Below are positions 36,480-47,308 of a stretch of DNA of 64,000 nucleotides, piece by piece (position 1 is the stretch's first letter; every line of letters starts with the position of its first letter). The notes beneath the pieces were generated by a model. It did no database searches. It saw only the letters and a list, made by a program, of their open reading frames with translations, and was not told the origin of the DNA. A program made the translations under genes and the position numbers. This stretch comes from Saururus chinensis (taxonomy: Eukaryota > Streptophyta > Magnoliopsida > Piperales > Saururaceae): positions 22,402,685 through 22,466,684 of the forward strand of contig CP141140.1 of the NCBI GenBank assembly GCA_035235625.1. Reading direction: 5' to 3'.

Positions 36480-36760
36480 ATGGTGTTTATCCTGCGGGAT
36501 GTTGTCTGTGTGCTATATAGGGCACCGGACGTCTGATGCTCTGCTGAGAGCGATGTTGTTTCTGTTTTGGTCTGCGTGCTGTATAAGCCCAGACGTTTGA
36601 TGCTCTGTTGAGAGCGATGTACGTCTCTGACTTTGTCTGCGTGCTGTATGAAGCCCAGACGTCTGATGCTCTACTGAGAGCGATGTACGTTTCTGATTTG
36701 GTCTGTGTGCTGTGTAAGCCCAGACGTTTGCTGCTCTGTTGAGAGCGTAGTATGTTTTTG
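36480..36760. repeat. Array of about 64-65 bp units in LTR D
   Basis: Four units carry GTCTGCGTGCTGTATAAGCC, CAGACGTTTGATGCTCTGTT and GAGAGCGATGTACGT with small changes (starts near 36539, 36604, 36668 and 36732 if phased on CTCTGYTGAGAGCG). LTR E has one clear copy of the related segment near 26690-26710. Confidence 0.9.
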
Positions 36761-36775
36761 CCCAAGAGTGGCAAT

Positions 36776-36950
36776 GGCACTATAAGACCCATTATGGTGG
36801 GCAATTCTCTGGCACTATAAGACCCATTATGGTGGGCGATTCTATGGCACTATAAGACCCATTATGGTGGGCAATTCTCTGGCACTATAAGACCCATTAT
36901 GGTGTGCGATTCTATGGCACTATAAGACCCATTATGGTGGGCAACTGTAT
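36776..36950. repeat. Array of 35-bp units in LTR D, 5 copies
   Basis: Units start at 36776, 36811, 36846, 36881 and 36916. Each begins GGCACTATAAGACCCATTAT and continues GGTGGGCRATTCTMT. The strict 35-bp period and near identity show recent expansion. Even-numbered and odd-numbered units share different endings, which points to duplication of 70-bp pairs. Confidence 0.95.
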
Positions 36951-37179
36951 GACCCCTTATGTGTGGGTGTTTATGTTTGCGCGCTCAGGTAAGTAGTATC
37001 ATGGATCTACTCTTACCTGTTTGATCCAGTGCCCCATGAGCATTGGTGTGCCTTACCTTCGGAAAAGTCCATGGCGTCTAGTCACTCCCCGGAGGTTAAG
37101 GTGTTGCCCCAGTGGCATTCTTTTCCATTTCGACGCTGGAGCTTATTAGTTGTAATGAGCTTCAGTGGTCGTTGATATG

Positions 37180-37600
37180 TGTACGATTATGTGTATGAGT
37201 ACGACTATATGAGTATGAGTAAGACTGTAAGTGTATGAGTATGAGTAAGACTGTAAGAGTGTGTATGAGCAGGACTGTAAGTGTATGAGTATGAGTAAGA
37301 CTGTAAGTGTATGAGTATGAGTAAGACTGTAAGAGTGTGTATGAGCAGGACTGTAAGCGTATGAGTATGAGTAAGACTGTAAGTGTATGTGTATGAGCAC
37401 GACTGTAAGAGTATGAGTACAATTGTGAGAATATGTTTCTGAGTAAGACAGTAAGTATGATTTTGTGCAGACTGTACGAGTGAGGTCGTACGAGTCTGAT
37501 TGTACGAGTAAGGTCGTACATGTATGAGTAAGCTGTATGAGTGAGCATACGATTGTACGAGTAAGGTCGTACAAGTATGCGTATGTTGTATGAGTATGCG
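37180..37600. repeat. TAAG/TATGAG-rich degenerate array in LTR D
   Basis: Repeats of GAGTATGAGTAAGACTGTAA and GTGTATGAGCAGGACTG, then GTACGAGTAAGGTCGTAC. The same type of sequence occurs in LTR E at 27060-27450. The Tyr/Ser-rich open frames on - here are artefacts of the repeat. Confidence 0.9.
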
Positions 37601-39371
37601 TACGGTGGTACGAGTAAGTTGTATGACCCTGGATAAGGGTGTTTGTGTAAGTTGATTGGATATTATGATTTTGGCACGATGGTGCGTTTGGTATGTTTGC
37701 ATGAGTTTGAGCATGTTTATGATTATGATATGCTTCTGCTTCATGTTTGAGTTGCATGACGCATGTGTTTATGAACTTGGAGTTCACCGTTTGGGATTTC
37801 CCCTACTGAGTATTTTCTTACTGAGTATGAAAATACTCACCCTACTTTTTTTAGCCCCGTTGCACGGGAGGTTTTGCAGGTTGTGCGGAGAGCTCCTGGA
37901 GATGGACGCTCGTTTCAGCGGTGGATTGATTCCCGTTGACTCAGGTATCAGCTTGACTCTCTACGAGTTCATTTGTGCCACGATCTCCTGTATTGAGTGA
38001 GATGAGACTTTAAGATGTTTTATTCTGGACTTTCGATTGGATTAGTCTGTGGACTGTTATGGGACTTGTACTCAGGGATGTCCGGGAGTGATTTGTATTT
38101 AAAAGTCTATGATCATAGCAGAATTTATTCATACGTGTGTTTTCGGGTAGCGCCTGAGGATATTTGATTTGACAGTACGATGTTTAACCGTATGATGTTT
38201 TAAATTATAAACAGGTTTTGATTTTATCGTTTTGACTCCGATTTATGGAAAAAAAAATTTCTATGAGTTTTGAGAAAAAGGGATGAAAAATCTCGGGCGT
38301 TACAACGATATGAAGCCCTCATACATAAACAAACACACGCTATGTACATCGTCGTATGAATGCAATGTACCTGGTGATATAACAAGTTAACCTGGAATTC
38401 ATACATTGACACAAGCAATACAATCACATTCCTGGCTTCTTCTCACTGCCTGTTTTCAATGTGTTTTTGGGAAAATGGAGTTAACTCTTCCATCATATTC
38501 TGACTATCCATCCGACGTTTTTCAAATAATGTCGTCATGTGCCCCCTCATGCGCTCAATTAAACTCGTTATAGGCATCTATCTTGCTTTTTTGAACATTG
38601 CATTTGCACTTTCAAACCTATTTGAGTTGAGGGTCCCATATCTTTTCCCATAAAATGATACATTGGCCCAGTGCTCCAAACCTATCTTATTTAGCCAAGC
38701 ATATGCTTTCGGATTATGTTCTTTAATGTTGTTCATTGTTTCATCGTACACATTCTGTCTGAACATTTCAGCTGTAACATAGAGCTGATTCTTTAGGTAG
38801 TTGTCTTTGAATATGTCTAGCATATTTACTGCTATGTGATAAATGCAATATTCGTGGTGTGTAGATGGGAAAAACTTCTTCACAGCATTTGCCAATCCCA
38901 TCTGTCTATCAAAAACAATTGTATCTAACTCGGCTAGCAAATCAGAGAATAGATGATTTCTAAGCAACTCAGGAAACCAACACCAAGTTTTCTCGCACTC
39001 ATTCTCAACCACTATAAATGCAACGCATGACATATTGTTCCCATCGAGTGCAGTTGCTATCAATAGTTGTCTAGGATACTTTCCTTTCATGAAAGTTGCA
39101 TCAACTGTTAACAAAAGCCTCAGGATTGTTCTGAAAGCACTCACAATGGGGACAAACATCCAAAATACTCTTTTGAAATTGTACCCACCCATAGGACTAG
39201 GAATATCACATGATCTCATTGGTACAACTACACTTCCCGGATTTATATATTCTATTTGCCTCATGTAAGCAGCGGTAGGATTCGTCTAGGTCACCATCTA
39301 TTAAATCAGTCAGACCTTTACTTGCACGAACGAATACAATTAAGTAAATGTTATACGACACTGGCTTACAT

Positions 39372-39517
39372 CGTGTTCCTAATATCACGACATTTTATGT
39401 TTTCGTGTTATTAGAATCCATACATGATGACTTGTCGTATTTGTGGTAACACGATATTGACGTATGTCGTGTGAGTGCATATTCCGACTATAGTTTAAGC
39501 GTGTAAATGATAACACG
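39372..39517. repeat. Dyad motif cluster 5, in a transposase intron
   Basis: Sites are 39372-39389 (CGTGT/TCACG), 39436-39453 (CGTAT/ACACG) and 39500-39517 (exact), almost evenly spaced at 64 bp start to start. Two unpaired CGTGT half-sites lie at 39404 and 39468, 32 bp after the preceding full site in each case. All lie between transposase exons. Confidence 0.88.
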
Positions 39518-40398
39518 CTAGACTAACATATCGTGACACTAAATCAACACTTCAATTCTTCTCATTCATTACTTGTGCGCCATCATTTCTTGTAGTTGGC
39601 AATTATGCCCCAGTGCTTCGATATATAACTTGTTATGCTCTTATGTGTAATGTCCATCGAGTCTTTAAAGAGGTCATAACATTTTTTTCGCTATCCACAG
39701 GTGCGATGCTAGGGGATGGTCAATTGGCTTCCAATGGGCTCCATATGAATAAGTCGGCACTAACCTTTTGACAGTCACATGATCTCCTATATTTGAAGCT
39801 CTTATGTACTAGTTACAAGAATCATTAGAGCACTTTGCAGCATACGTATTATGGTTTTCATCCACAACATGATATGTGAAATTCGCCTTTATTGCTAAGT
39901 CAATCAGGACCCTCTTGAAATGCAACATGCTTAGAAAACGTGCACCCAATTCGATGAGCTTCTAGTAATCCTTAGCTTGCAAACTGCCCATCATTAGCTG
40001 GCCTTCACCAATATTCGGTTCCAACATGTTTAAATCATCGACTGTATCCCAATCTGCCTCCGCCTCAACATCGACATTACTGGGAACCTCGTTGTTTCTA
40101 AATTCTTCGTGGTCGGGCATACTTTCCATGTCAACTATATTATTATCGTACCACAGATCCTCACCCCACATATTTTCAACTTCTTCACCTTGTCCATCAT
40201 CGTAATTACAAAGGTTGTATGGAGGTTTGTAGCTATCAAATGAAGTCCTTGTCTCACCCATCATTGACGACTATTCCTCTCATTTATTCTGATTGACTTC
40301 TATTTCAGGTTATGTACTCATTGGATTGGTGAAAGATGATTGATATGGATTTGTTGAGGGAAAGTTTCCCGGTTCTCCCAATCTGCATTGCACATTAT

Positions 40399-40649
40399 CG
40401 TGTTAAAAAATACGACATCAATTGACATCGTGTATTCTGTTAACACGCTTACATTTCAAAACGTATTATTGAAACCACGACATGAATGCATGTCATGTTA
40501 TTATATCTACATTACAACTCATAATCGCTATATTGCATGTGTATATCGTGTAATTACTAATGCGATATATTACACGTTATGTTTATTACTTCACACGATA
40601 TGATTTACCCTTAACACGATATGGTCAATATCGTGGTCTCGAGTACACA
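40399..40649. repeat. Dyad motif cluster 6, upstream of the transposase start
   Basis: Sites are 40462-40479 (CGTAT/CCACG), 40547-40564 (CGTGT/ATGCG) and 40632-40649 (CGTGG/ACACA). A pair of exact half-sites with a 9-bp spacer lies at 40429-40447, and single half-sites at 40399, 40572, 40593 and 40614. This is the presumed promoter side of the transposase gene, whose first ATG is at 40264. Confidence 0.8.
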
Positions 40650-41941
40650 AAATATTTCAATTGCGTATAATCTAAAGATTCATTGTTATCTGACAGTTTC
40701 AAAGGTGAACTGAATTTCATTGAATCTGGAACGAAATCCAAATTAGAGCTAGGATGAGCCATTACGACGGGTGATTCAGCTCTATTGACTGTCTGGTTCC
40801 TTTCTACGTAGGGTGATAGTGATTTATTACCATTGTTGGGCTATTTCATGTCGATATATAATGATAATACCTCCTTATTTGTCTTCTTATGAATAGAAAA
40901 CACTGATTAGAGGTCCTCATCGTCTTGTAATTTATATATCATGGATGATTGGGAGGATGAAATTAAATATTTCAAACTGACATTACCATTGACATAAAGT
41001 CATGCTTTAACTTACCCCAAGAGCTCACCAACAGATGAATATTCATCAATTGTGTCATTCCACTAATATACACGTCATCATTACCTACCTATCTGTTATA
41101 ATGGATGAAAATACCGATCTTATCCATGATTGGCGTGAAAAAAGAATTGTTTCTACAAAATACAGCTTTTGGAGCACTCACACAACATCTGCAGTGTCAA
41201 AAAATATTTTTTTCTTATTCATTGACTCTTGCCAATGAGTCACCGCCAATCAATTCCTACGACAAGTTCCGCTCACTGTCGATGACTACTAATACACCGG
41301 AACGGCGCAATACTGTACCAGTGTTCATTTATTACTCTCTACATTAAGACCTAATATAGTAAAAACCTAAAGATATTTTGGTCCATAAACAAGTCATATG
41401 ACATTTTTGTTTAAAATCCAAAAAATATAAAATATTGTATTCTTTGGCCAGGCAATATAAAAAAAAATTCTTATATAAAATTCATATCCTACTCAGCAAC
41501 ACCCTCCCCACACCCTCTTCCTCTTCCTCTTCCCCCAGCAGCCAATGTAGTAGCTCTATCCCCGTCTCTATGGCAATGTGTCCAGCCTACCTTCCCATCT
41601 CCTGCCTCAGCAATTGCCACAGCTATGGTGGCCAAAGCCTGGCTATATGTGGCCTGGCCAACATGGGAGGCCACCTTGGAAGCCCTGACCATGGCTGTCA
41701 TGGCTCACCCATGGTAGATCTGGCCATGGCTGCGGTCCAGCTCCGGCACACCGAGCTAAGTTTATTTTGTTTACACTATGCTGGCTATGCACAAGGAAGA
41801 ACGCAGTTTTTTCTTAATAACACGTTCAATACAAGAAGAACGTGATTTTGCACTAAAAGAAGAACCCGAGCAAAAGGGTCCTCCACGACATCCATACATA
41901 ATATATCAGCCACTAAACACGATCAATCACTGCAGCATGGT
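40650..41941. other. Spacer between the MULE and the thioredoxin gene
   Basis: AT-rich sequence with no dyad motif, then at 41500-41760 a CCT/CTTCCTCTTCC-rich and GGCCATGG-rich patch whose open frames on both strands resemble nothing I know. The thioredoxin 3' UTR should lie in about 41800-41941, and the right end of the MULE somewhere in 40650-41450. Confidence 0.4.
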
Positions 41942-43344
41942 TTAAACAGTAATCTGTCTTGGATGGGCTTGAGCCAAGGATTCAGCAAATCCTGCCACTT
42001 TCTTCTCAAGCTCCGGTTTGTTGGCCCCCACCAGATGATCAAGTTGCTCTCCATCTCTGAGGAAATAGAAGGTTGGTGTGGCACGTATGTCCCATGACGA
42101 ACTAAACTCCTGCGTTGCAGATCGACAACAGTACTAAATATCAGCTAAACATTATATACACACCCATAACTCTTGCCTGATCGTTCAGCAAGATGTCTTA
42201 ATCATGCGACTAAGGTCCCTGCCGGTGGCGAAGTTGGCTAAATAAAAATGATGTCAAACAAAGACTACTAAACATAATAAGAATACGACAGCCTGAGGAG
42301 GAGAAAATACTTACTGATAGCTCATCCACATCTACTGATACGAAGCAAAGAGAAGGATATTTCTTGGAAAGGTCTGCATAAATGGGAGCCATTACTCGAC
42401 AAGGACCACACCATGAAGCACTGAAGTTTACCACAACCTGGGGGTGTGTGGAGGGGGGGACAAAAGAAAGGAGTTAATAAAATGTCAAAGGATAATTATA
42501 TGATTTGCACAAAGCATATACAACACGCATGCTACAGTACAATTTGGCAGTCCAGATTCTCCAAAAAATTCAAGCTTCCAATTCTTCTATTTACTCCCAA
42601 AACGAAAATTTTTACGAAATTATAGATGCCACAAAATACATCACAACAATATTGAAGTAATTTTTTGTCAAATCCCACGTTTTTTTTTACCAAAGATGGG
42701 AACTTTGAATGCCAAATCTTATTATGCTTCTTAAAAATGACATGGGAATGGGGAAGATACAAATTATAAGTACTTACAATCTTGCCCTGCTTGTTGGCTT
42801 CCGATATCTTCACGTCCCAGTCATATCTGCTAGTTATAATAAGGACGTTTCCACCACGGTATTCTATCTTGTCATCTGGATCATCATCGTGAGCCCCCTA
42901 TTGAGAAAATTATGTAGATAATGAACATATTTTGTGGCAGGAGAAAGAAGAGCACTTGATTTGATTACAGATAGTGACTATCTTAAAAGTAACTATTGCA
43001 ATCAAATGTTTCTGGGTCAGTCTTTACATCTAAATACTTGGTTTCCTACAAAAGTCATGCTCCCTACAAGAGATGCAACGTAAAGTTATTCAATCGGTCT
43101 CCTCTCTAAAAGGTACAATGGCATTGCCTCAAAACCTGCTCAAATTAATTGGAACAAGGGAGCATCTACGTTCTACATGTGAATGCTACAGCTAAAGAAC
43201 GCCTCACTTTTTCTTTTATATCTGAGATTTTGGTTAATGCAATAAAGAGGAACAATACATGAAGACACAAATTAGCTCAAATATACCAACTCTGTTAATG
43301 AGCAGAAAAACTTTTTCTCATACCTGACTACAACAACCGCCCAT
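41942..43344 (-). CDS. h-type thioredoxin, h9-like, with acylation signal (4 exons)
   Basis: Thioredoxin h proteins reduce target disulfides using electrons from NADPH-thioredoxin reductase or glutathione/glutaredoxin. Exons on - are 43344-43324, 42897-42778, 42437-42315 and 42109-41942, all with GT-AG introns at codon boundaries; total 432 nt, 143 residues. The first exon encodes only MGGCCSQ: Gly2 is a candidate for N-myristoylation and Cys4/Cys5 for palmitoylation, as described for Arabidopsis TRXh9, so the protein is probably on the plasma membrane. The active site SWCGPC has catalytic Cys57 and Cys60. The cis-Pro loop ATPTF is at residues 98-102. [12 protein letters not shown] near 115-126 is typical of the h9 branch. 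No damage is seen. The start is fixed by the acylation motif and the splice phase. The exact paralogue cannot be named from sequence alone. Confidence 0.95.
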
Positions 43345-44520
43345 TAGAGTTTAAATTACAAGATGAACTGCGAGGATGATTCCAGGCCTGAAGTATACAA
43401 GTAAGACAAAGTCAAATAAAAAGGCATGCAAACAACCACTTATCCACAATACAATCAAGAAATAAGAAAGTCCTATAGGTGAGACATGTATATACAACGT
43501 TGCCATCATCAGTTCGTTTACATTTATTTCTGACAGGAAAAAAGACACTCCTTTTGGAAAGAAGCCTTGTTGATCATAAATTAAGCAACAGGTGTACATC
43601 TGGGGTTAAAAACATTCCTTTCCTATAATAGATTAGTTATAATAAATCCTCCTCCTCAAGAGCTATTTAGCTTCTCTGTTTTGCAACTTAATTGAAATTT
43701 GGGTTTTTTTTTTTATTTTCCAAATTTTAAATAGCGATTTGAAACTTATTAGTAGCCGCCTCTCATGGCTCCCAGCATCATTAATTTCCACCTCCAGCCT
43801 CACAAACACAGACAAAGCCATATTCAATAAGATCATAAATAATTCCATCACGAGAACCATTTCATGGTTCTTGATCCAAAATTTTCAAGAACAGAGACCA
43901 ACTTACAGCATCTAATTAGATAGAAGATTATACATAAACACCAATATATTGTTCCATCACATTCTCTTTGAACCATATTTTCAGATCAAGATCGTGAACT
44001 CAAGGGAACCAAATACATCCAAAACTTAACTTCAGCCGCCGCAAACTTCCTCCCCAAATGCCAATCGTGGCTCCACGTCCCCACAAAAGCCGAATCACAT
44101 AATCCAGAGAAATCCATTCCAAAGGACCCAAACACATAAAATTTAAGCCGGAAAAAAATGAAAATTATCAAATAAAACAAATAATAAACACCAAAATACA
44201 TTAAAATCAGTCCGAGTTGAATGACCTGCAGCTAATGATGCTCAAAGCAATGGAATTTCGCGCCCAGGAAATTCCAACGGAAAATGGACTCTCGGACGCA
44301 AAATTCCCGGAAGCAACTGGTCGTCAGGGGACCTACGAGCTCACGACGAAGTTTTCCATAAAAATATATATATGCGAAGTTTTCCATAGATTTTTTTCAG
44401 CTGGCGAAAGTTCGCGCAAGCAGCTCCCCCTTGTTTGCGTCCACTGGAGACCACAAAAGAGCGTGGGGCATGGAAAGCGCGGCGGCCGAGGGATGCGCTT
44501 CGGACGGTTTTACAGAGCTT
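43345..44520 (-). promoter_or_regulatory. 5' flank of the thioredoxin gene (5' UTR and promoter, unresolved)
   Basis: This interval precedes the thioredoxin start codon. A long leader or a leader intron is possible because the sequence stays gene-like (T-rich and CT-rich on -) until about 44220. I cannot place a TATA box with confidence. A short plus-strand open frame at 44217-44522 shows no known domain. Confidence 0.35.
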
Positions 44521-46479
44521 GAAATAAATTCAGGTGGGCTCTCGTTTGGGCCTGGTCTAAATAGTTGCCGAAGGCCAGGCGGATCTATGGTCTAGCCTGG
44601 AAAGCGTTAATGGGACAAAGCAGACGACTCTCGTTGTCACAAATGGGTCAATTCGATAGATGCGTTTTTCATGTTCTTTGACGTGCACCGACTGTAAGTA
44701 GGCTTGAATAGTGTCGTCGATTTTAAAATCTCACACTTTCTACGCGTTTCTTACGTTTAGTTTAGCTCATTGTTAGAGCGCAATATAAAAAAATATTTTT
44801 TAATTTCATTTAATTTAAAATAATAAATAAACATATTATATAAGTTAAAAAAAATTAAAAATAAAAAATATATATTTCTACATAATAATTATTATATACA
44901 TTTATTTATATTATGGTCCCATTAATATAAGCCATGCACATCTCAGCCACGGGTTCTTGATTGCCCAACCCCCAATTATAAAGAGGCAGAAAACATATTT
45001 ATTTAGTGTAATTATTATAATAAAAACTTTATATATAATATAATTATCATCAGGAAGCATGTCATATGCAAAAAAAATTATTAAACAGTAAGGAATCACA
45101 TATACTGTAGCATGATAAAAATATTCATTATGTGTACTTAAAGGTGAATTTATTTTATAACTTAGAATTTAGAGGGTTGTCTTACTGATTAAAGTAAGCT
45201 ATGAAACTTGAAGATTAAAGGTTCAAAGAGATTAAAGTCAAGCCAATCTATTTAAAGGATTACTTGAAGTAACAAAATTATGAGTATATACACTGATGGA
45301 TATGTTTTGAGCTTTAATTAAATATTTTTCATATCCTATTAAAGTTGTTTATGAAGTAAAAAACAGTCATAATTGAGTTTGAAATTTTATTTTTATTTTT
45401 GCAAGTCGATTGATTGCCCACATTCAAGGCAGATTATAGAATATCAATCTACTTAGGTCAATAATTGACTCACCAATAGTCCTTAGAAATTTCTCAATTT
45501 AGTTAAATTGATTATTAATTGGGTTAGATTACTTTGAATCTCTCTGCACTACAAATATGAGTGTTATGTGATAACCTTATAGAGGGAAGCTATCTTTATT
45601 GTTTAAGGATGCCTAACTTTTAATCTAATGAGTTCTCTTTTATTGCTATTCTCTCGATGATACATTCAAGACTTCTAAGACTTTGTTTTTATTGATTGAT
45701 TTATATCTTGAGTCTACAAAATTCCTTGAAATCTTTCTGTTTTTTTTAAGTTTGTAAGTTGAGTATTTTCTAAAAATCTATGTCAAAAGTTGATTTTTTT
45801 TTCATAGTATTTGCTTGAATTGATGGAAAGTGATTCACTCTTTATCGTTGGTGGATATTCTAAGTGATTAAGAATGTGGGAAAATAAAAGGCAAAGGACG
45901 CACCATGGAAATTGGTTTTGCATGAAGTTGGAGTCTAGATCATTGAATAAAATTGTTAGATTGTGATTGTATTTGAGAAGGTGATGATTCTTTTACTCAA
46001 AAACTTTATTTTATAGTATGGGTGATGATTTTTATAATAAAAATCTTTATGTAGTGCATATTTTAAGTGGCCAAGAGAGCATCTATGATTTTTTGCCCTA
46101 TTTAGGATTTTTTCATGAGAAAATTAGTTTCTTGTCTAATTGATTGAATAATCATATTTATAAATTTAGAGTTTTATGGATGTTTAACATTAAAATATTA
46201 ATTGATATAAAGCACTAGTTCATTAAATTGGTTCCGTTGGGGTTTGTAATTTAATGTGACCAAACACACTAAAAGTGATATTTGGTGTGCATGCTCAAAC
46301 CCTCAATTGGTAGCTAAGATTTCAATATTGATTTCTTGCAATAGTGCTTCTTGATAAATTCTACTAGTGTTTTTTTAGCATGAATTAAGTCTTTGATTGT
46401 TTTGAATCATTTTTAAGGTGTCTGTGATAAGTGCTCTAGGTTTTAACTAGATTTGTCCTATTAGTGGATGTGTGAGTAG
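44521..46479. other. AT-rich intergenic sequence
   Basis: No gene. 44747-44805 holds TTACGTTTAGTTTAGCTCAT and TGTTAGAGCGCAATATAAAAA, a diverged match to one arm of the foldback MITE at 58959-59181. 45100-46470 may be the leader or LTR of the copia-like remnant that follows; TTGGTAGCTAAGATTTC near 46308 loosely resembles a retrotransposon primer-binding site. Confidence 0.4.
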
Positions 46480-47020
46480 TCTAGATGGAAAAACATGCTG
46501 AAGAAAATTTCATAGTTAGACCACCACTATTTGATGGGATAAATTTCCCATATTGAAAGCTAAAATGAGAGTTTTTCTCTCTTCTATTAATTACAGAGTT
46601 TAACAACTTAATAAGTTTGGGTACACCCCTATCTCGATTAATGACAGTGAAAAACCAAAACAAGGTTGTACATTAAAAGATAGACACTGCATGCAATGTC
46701 ATTGAGACAACTCTTAAAGAGACAAACACTAGTAAGATATCAAAGCTCTAATTACTTCTAAGTTTAAAACAATCAAGATAGAAGAAACAGAAACTTTTCT
46801 GAATTTTATGTCAATATCAGACATTGTGAGCTCATGTTATACTTTAGTTGACAGTATTCTTGAGCCAAAGAGTTATGATGAAGGATTTGCCTCAAAAATT
46901 CATGTCTAAGGTACTGTCATTGAAGAGTAGAAAAATTTAGAAGAACTTACAATTAACATTGTTGATATTGAGGACTCCCAGAGTACTCTCGAAGTTACCC
47001 CCACTTTACACTAAAATTGA
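46480..47020 (+). pseudogene. Copia-like gag remnant (UBN2 type)
   Basis: The frame reads PPLFDGINFPY, stop, KAKMRVFL, matching the FDGxNYxxWKxRM motif at the start of copia-type gag. Further on comes FKTIKIEETETFLNF followed by SDIVSSCYTL and KNLEELTINIVDIED, matching the rest of the UBN2 domain. Many stops interrupt it and no protease, integrase or reverse transcriptase follows. It is an old, truncated retrotransposon piece. Confidence 0.75.
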
Positions 47021-47308
47021 TGGCTCTTTAGAGGGGTAAATCCCATGTGACACTCCCGGAATACCTATTCTCTATTGGTAGACTCTAAACCCTTGAAAAC
47101 AAGCAAGAGGATCAATGCGCATGGTAGCTTTTAAGTACAATCAATGCAACTTTTTGTGTTAACTACACAATAACGACAATTTTTCATGTTTTCCTTTCCT
47201 CTAACAATGAACCCAAGGTATGTTGGGAGTCATTCATCTACAAAAATTGATGACACATATAACAAGTTATGCATAGGAGTCATTCGTCCACGAGTTCAAC
47301 AACTCACA

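Larger units (their letters stand above)
33318..38304 (-). mobile_element. Solo gypsy-type LTR D (4987 bp) with target duplication ACGAT
   Basis: Starts TGTAAGGTCCCTG at 33318 and ends GGGCGTTACA at 38304, flanked by identical ACGAT at 33313-33317 and 38305-38309. Read on -, it begins TGTAACGCCCGAGA, the usual opening for this LTR class, and the TACTGAGTATGAAAATACTC segment lies about 470 bp inside, mirroring copies A and B. No gag-pol is present. The part at 33600-34320 is extremely GC-rich (repeated GCCGGCGACGG-type words). Several tandem arrays occur at 35490-37600. It is the same family as LTR E. The insertion lies in an intron of the MULE transposase. Confidence 0.95.
32793..40264 (-). 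pseudogene. MuDR-type transposase pseudogene, split by solo LTR D
   Basis: Reads on - from MMGETRTSF at 40264. The first exon (to about 39962) is acidic. Next come the MuDR DNA-binding segment (LIELGARFLSMLHFKRVL near 39950-39900, then AIKANFTYHVVDE) and SKHWGIIANYKK (about 39620-39585). The MULE catalytic region at about 39350-38580 contains INPGSVV, LLLTVDATFMKG, IVFDRQMGLANAV and YCIYHIAVNML, with the DxxFxK-type Asp and the later acidic residues visible. An exon ends at 38371 with CAG|GTACAT. After LTR D the gene resumes at 33178 with a SWIM zinc finger (CTCGRFQNLGLLCKYA) and a CCHC knuckle (CGTCGQLSHNRKRC), ending at 32793. Breaks: a frameshift near 39260, TAG at 38580-38578, another stop near 38440, and three in-frame TGA codons in the last exon. 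Confidence 0.9.
28084..40650. mobile_element. Decayed Mutator-like element (Kaonashi/VANDAL type), split by solo LTR D
   Basis: Two genes face each other: an Ulp1-type protease gene on + (28084-30506) and a MuDR-type transposase pseudogene on - (40264-32793). The combination of MULE transposase with Ulp1 (C48) protease is known from Kaonashi MULEs and Arabidopsis VANDALs, which often lack long terminal inverted repeats. I found none here either, so the outer limits are approximate; the left limit is set by LTR E and the right one by the last dyad motif. LTR D (33318-38304) interrupts an intron of the transposase. Both genes carry stops or frameshifts, so the element is no longer autonomous. 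Confidence 0.8.

Noticed and set aside
37146-37787. Open frames of 128-213 codons on - (Tyr/Ser/Thr/Leu-rich)
   Set aside because: They are translations of the TAAG/TATGAG tandem repeat in LTR D; three frames are open at once because the repeat lacks stops.
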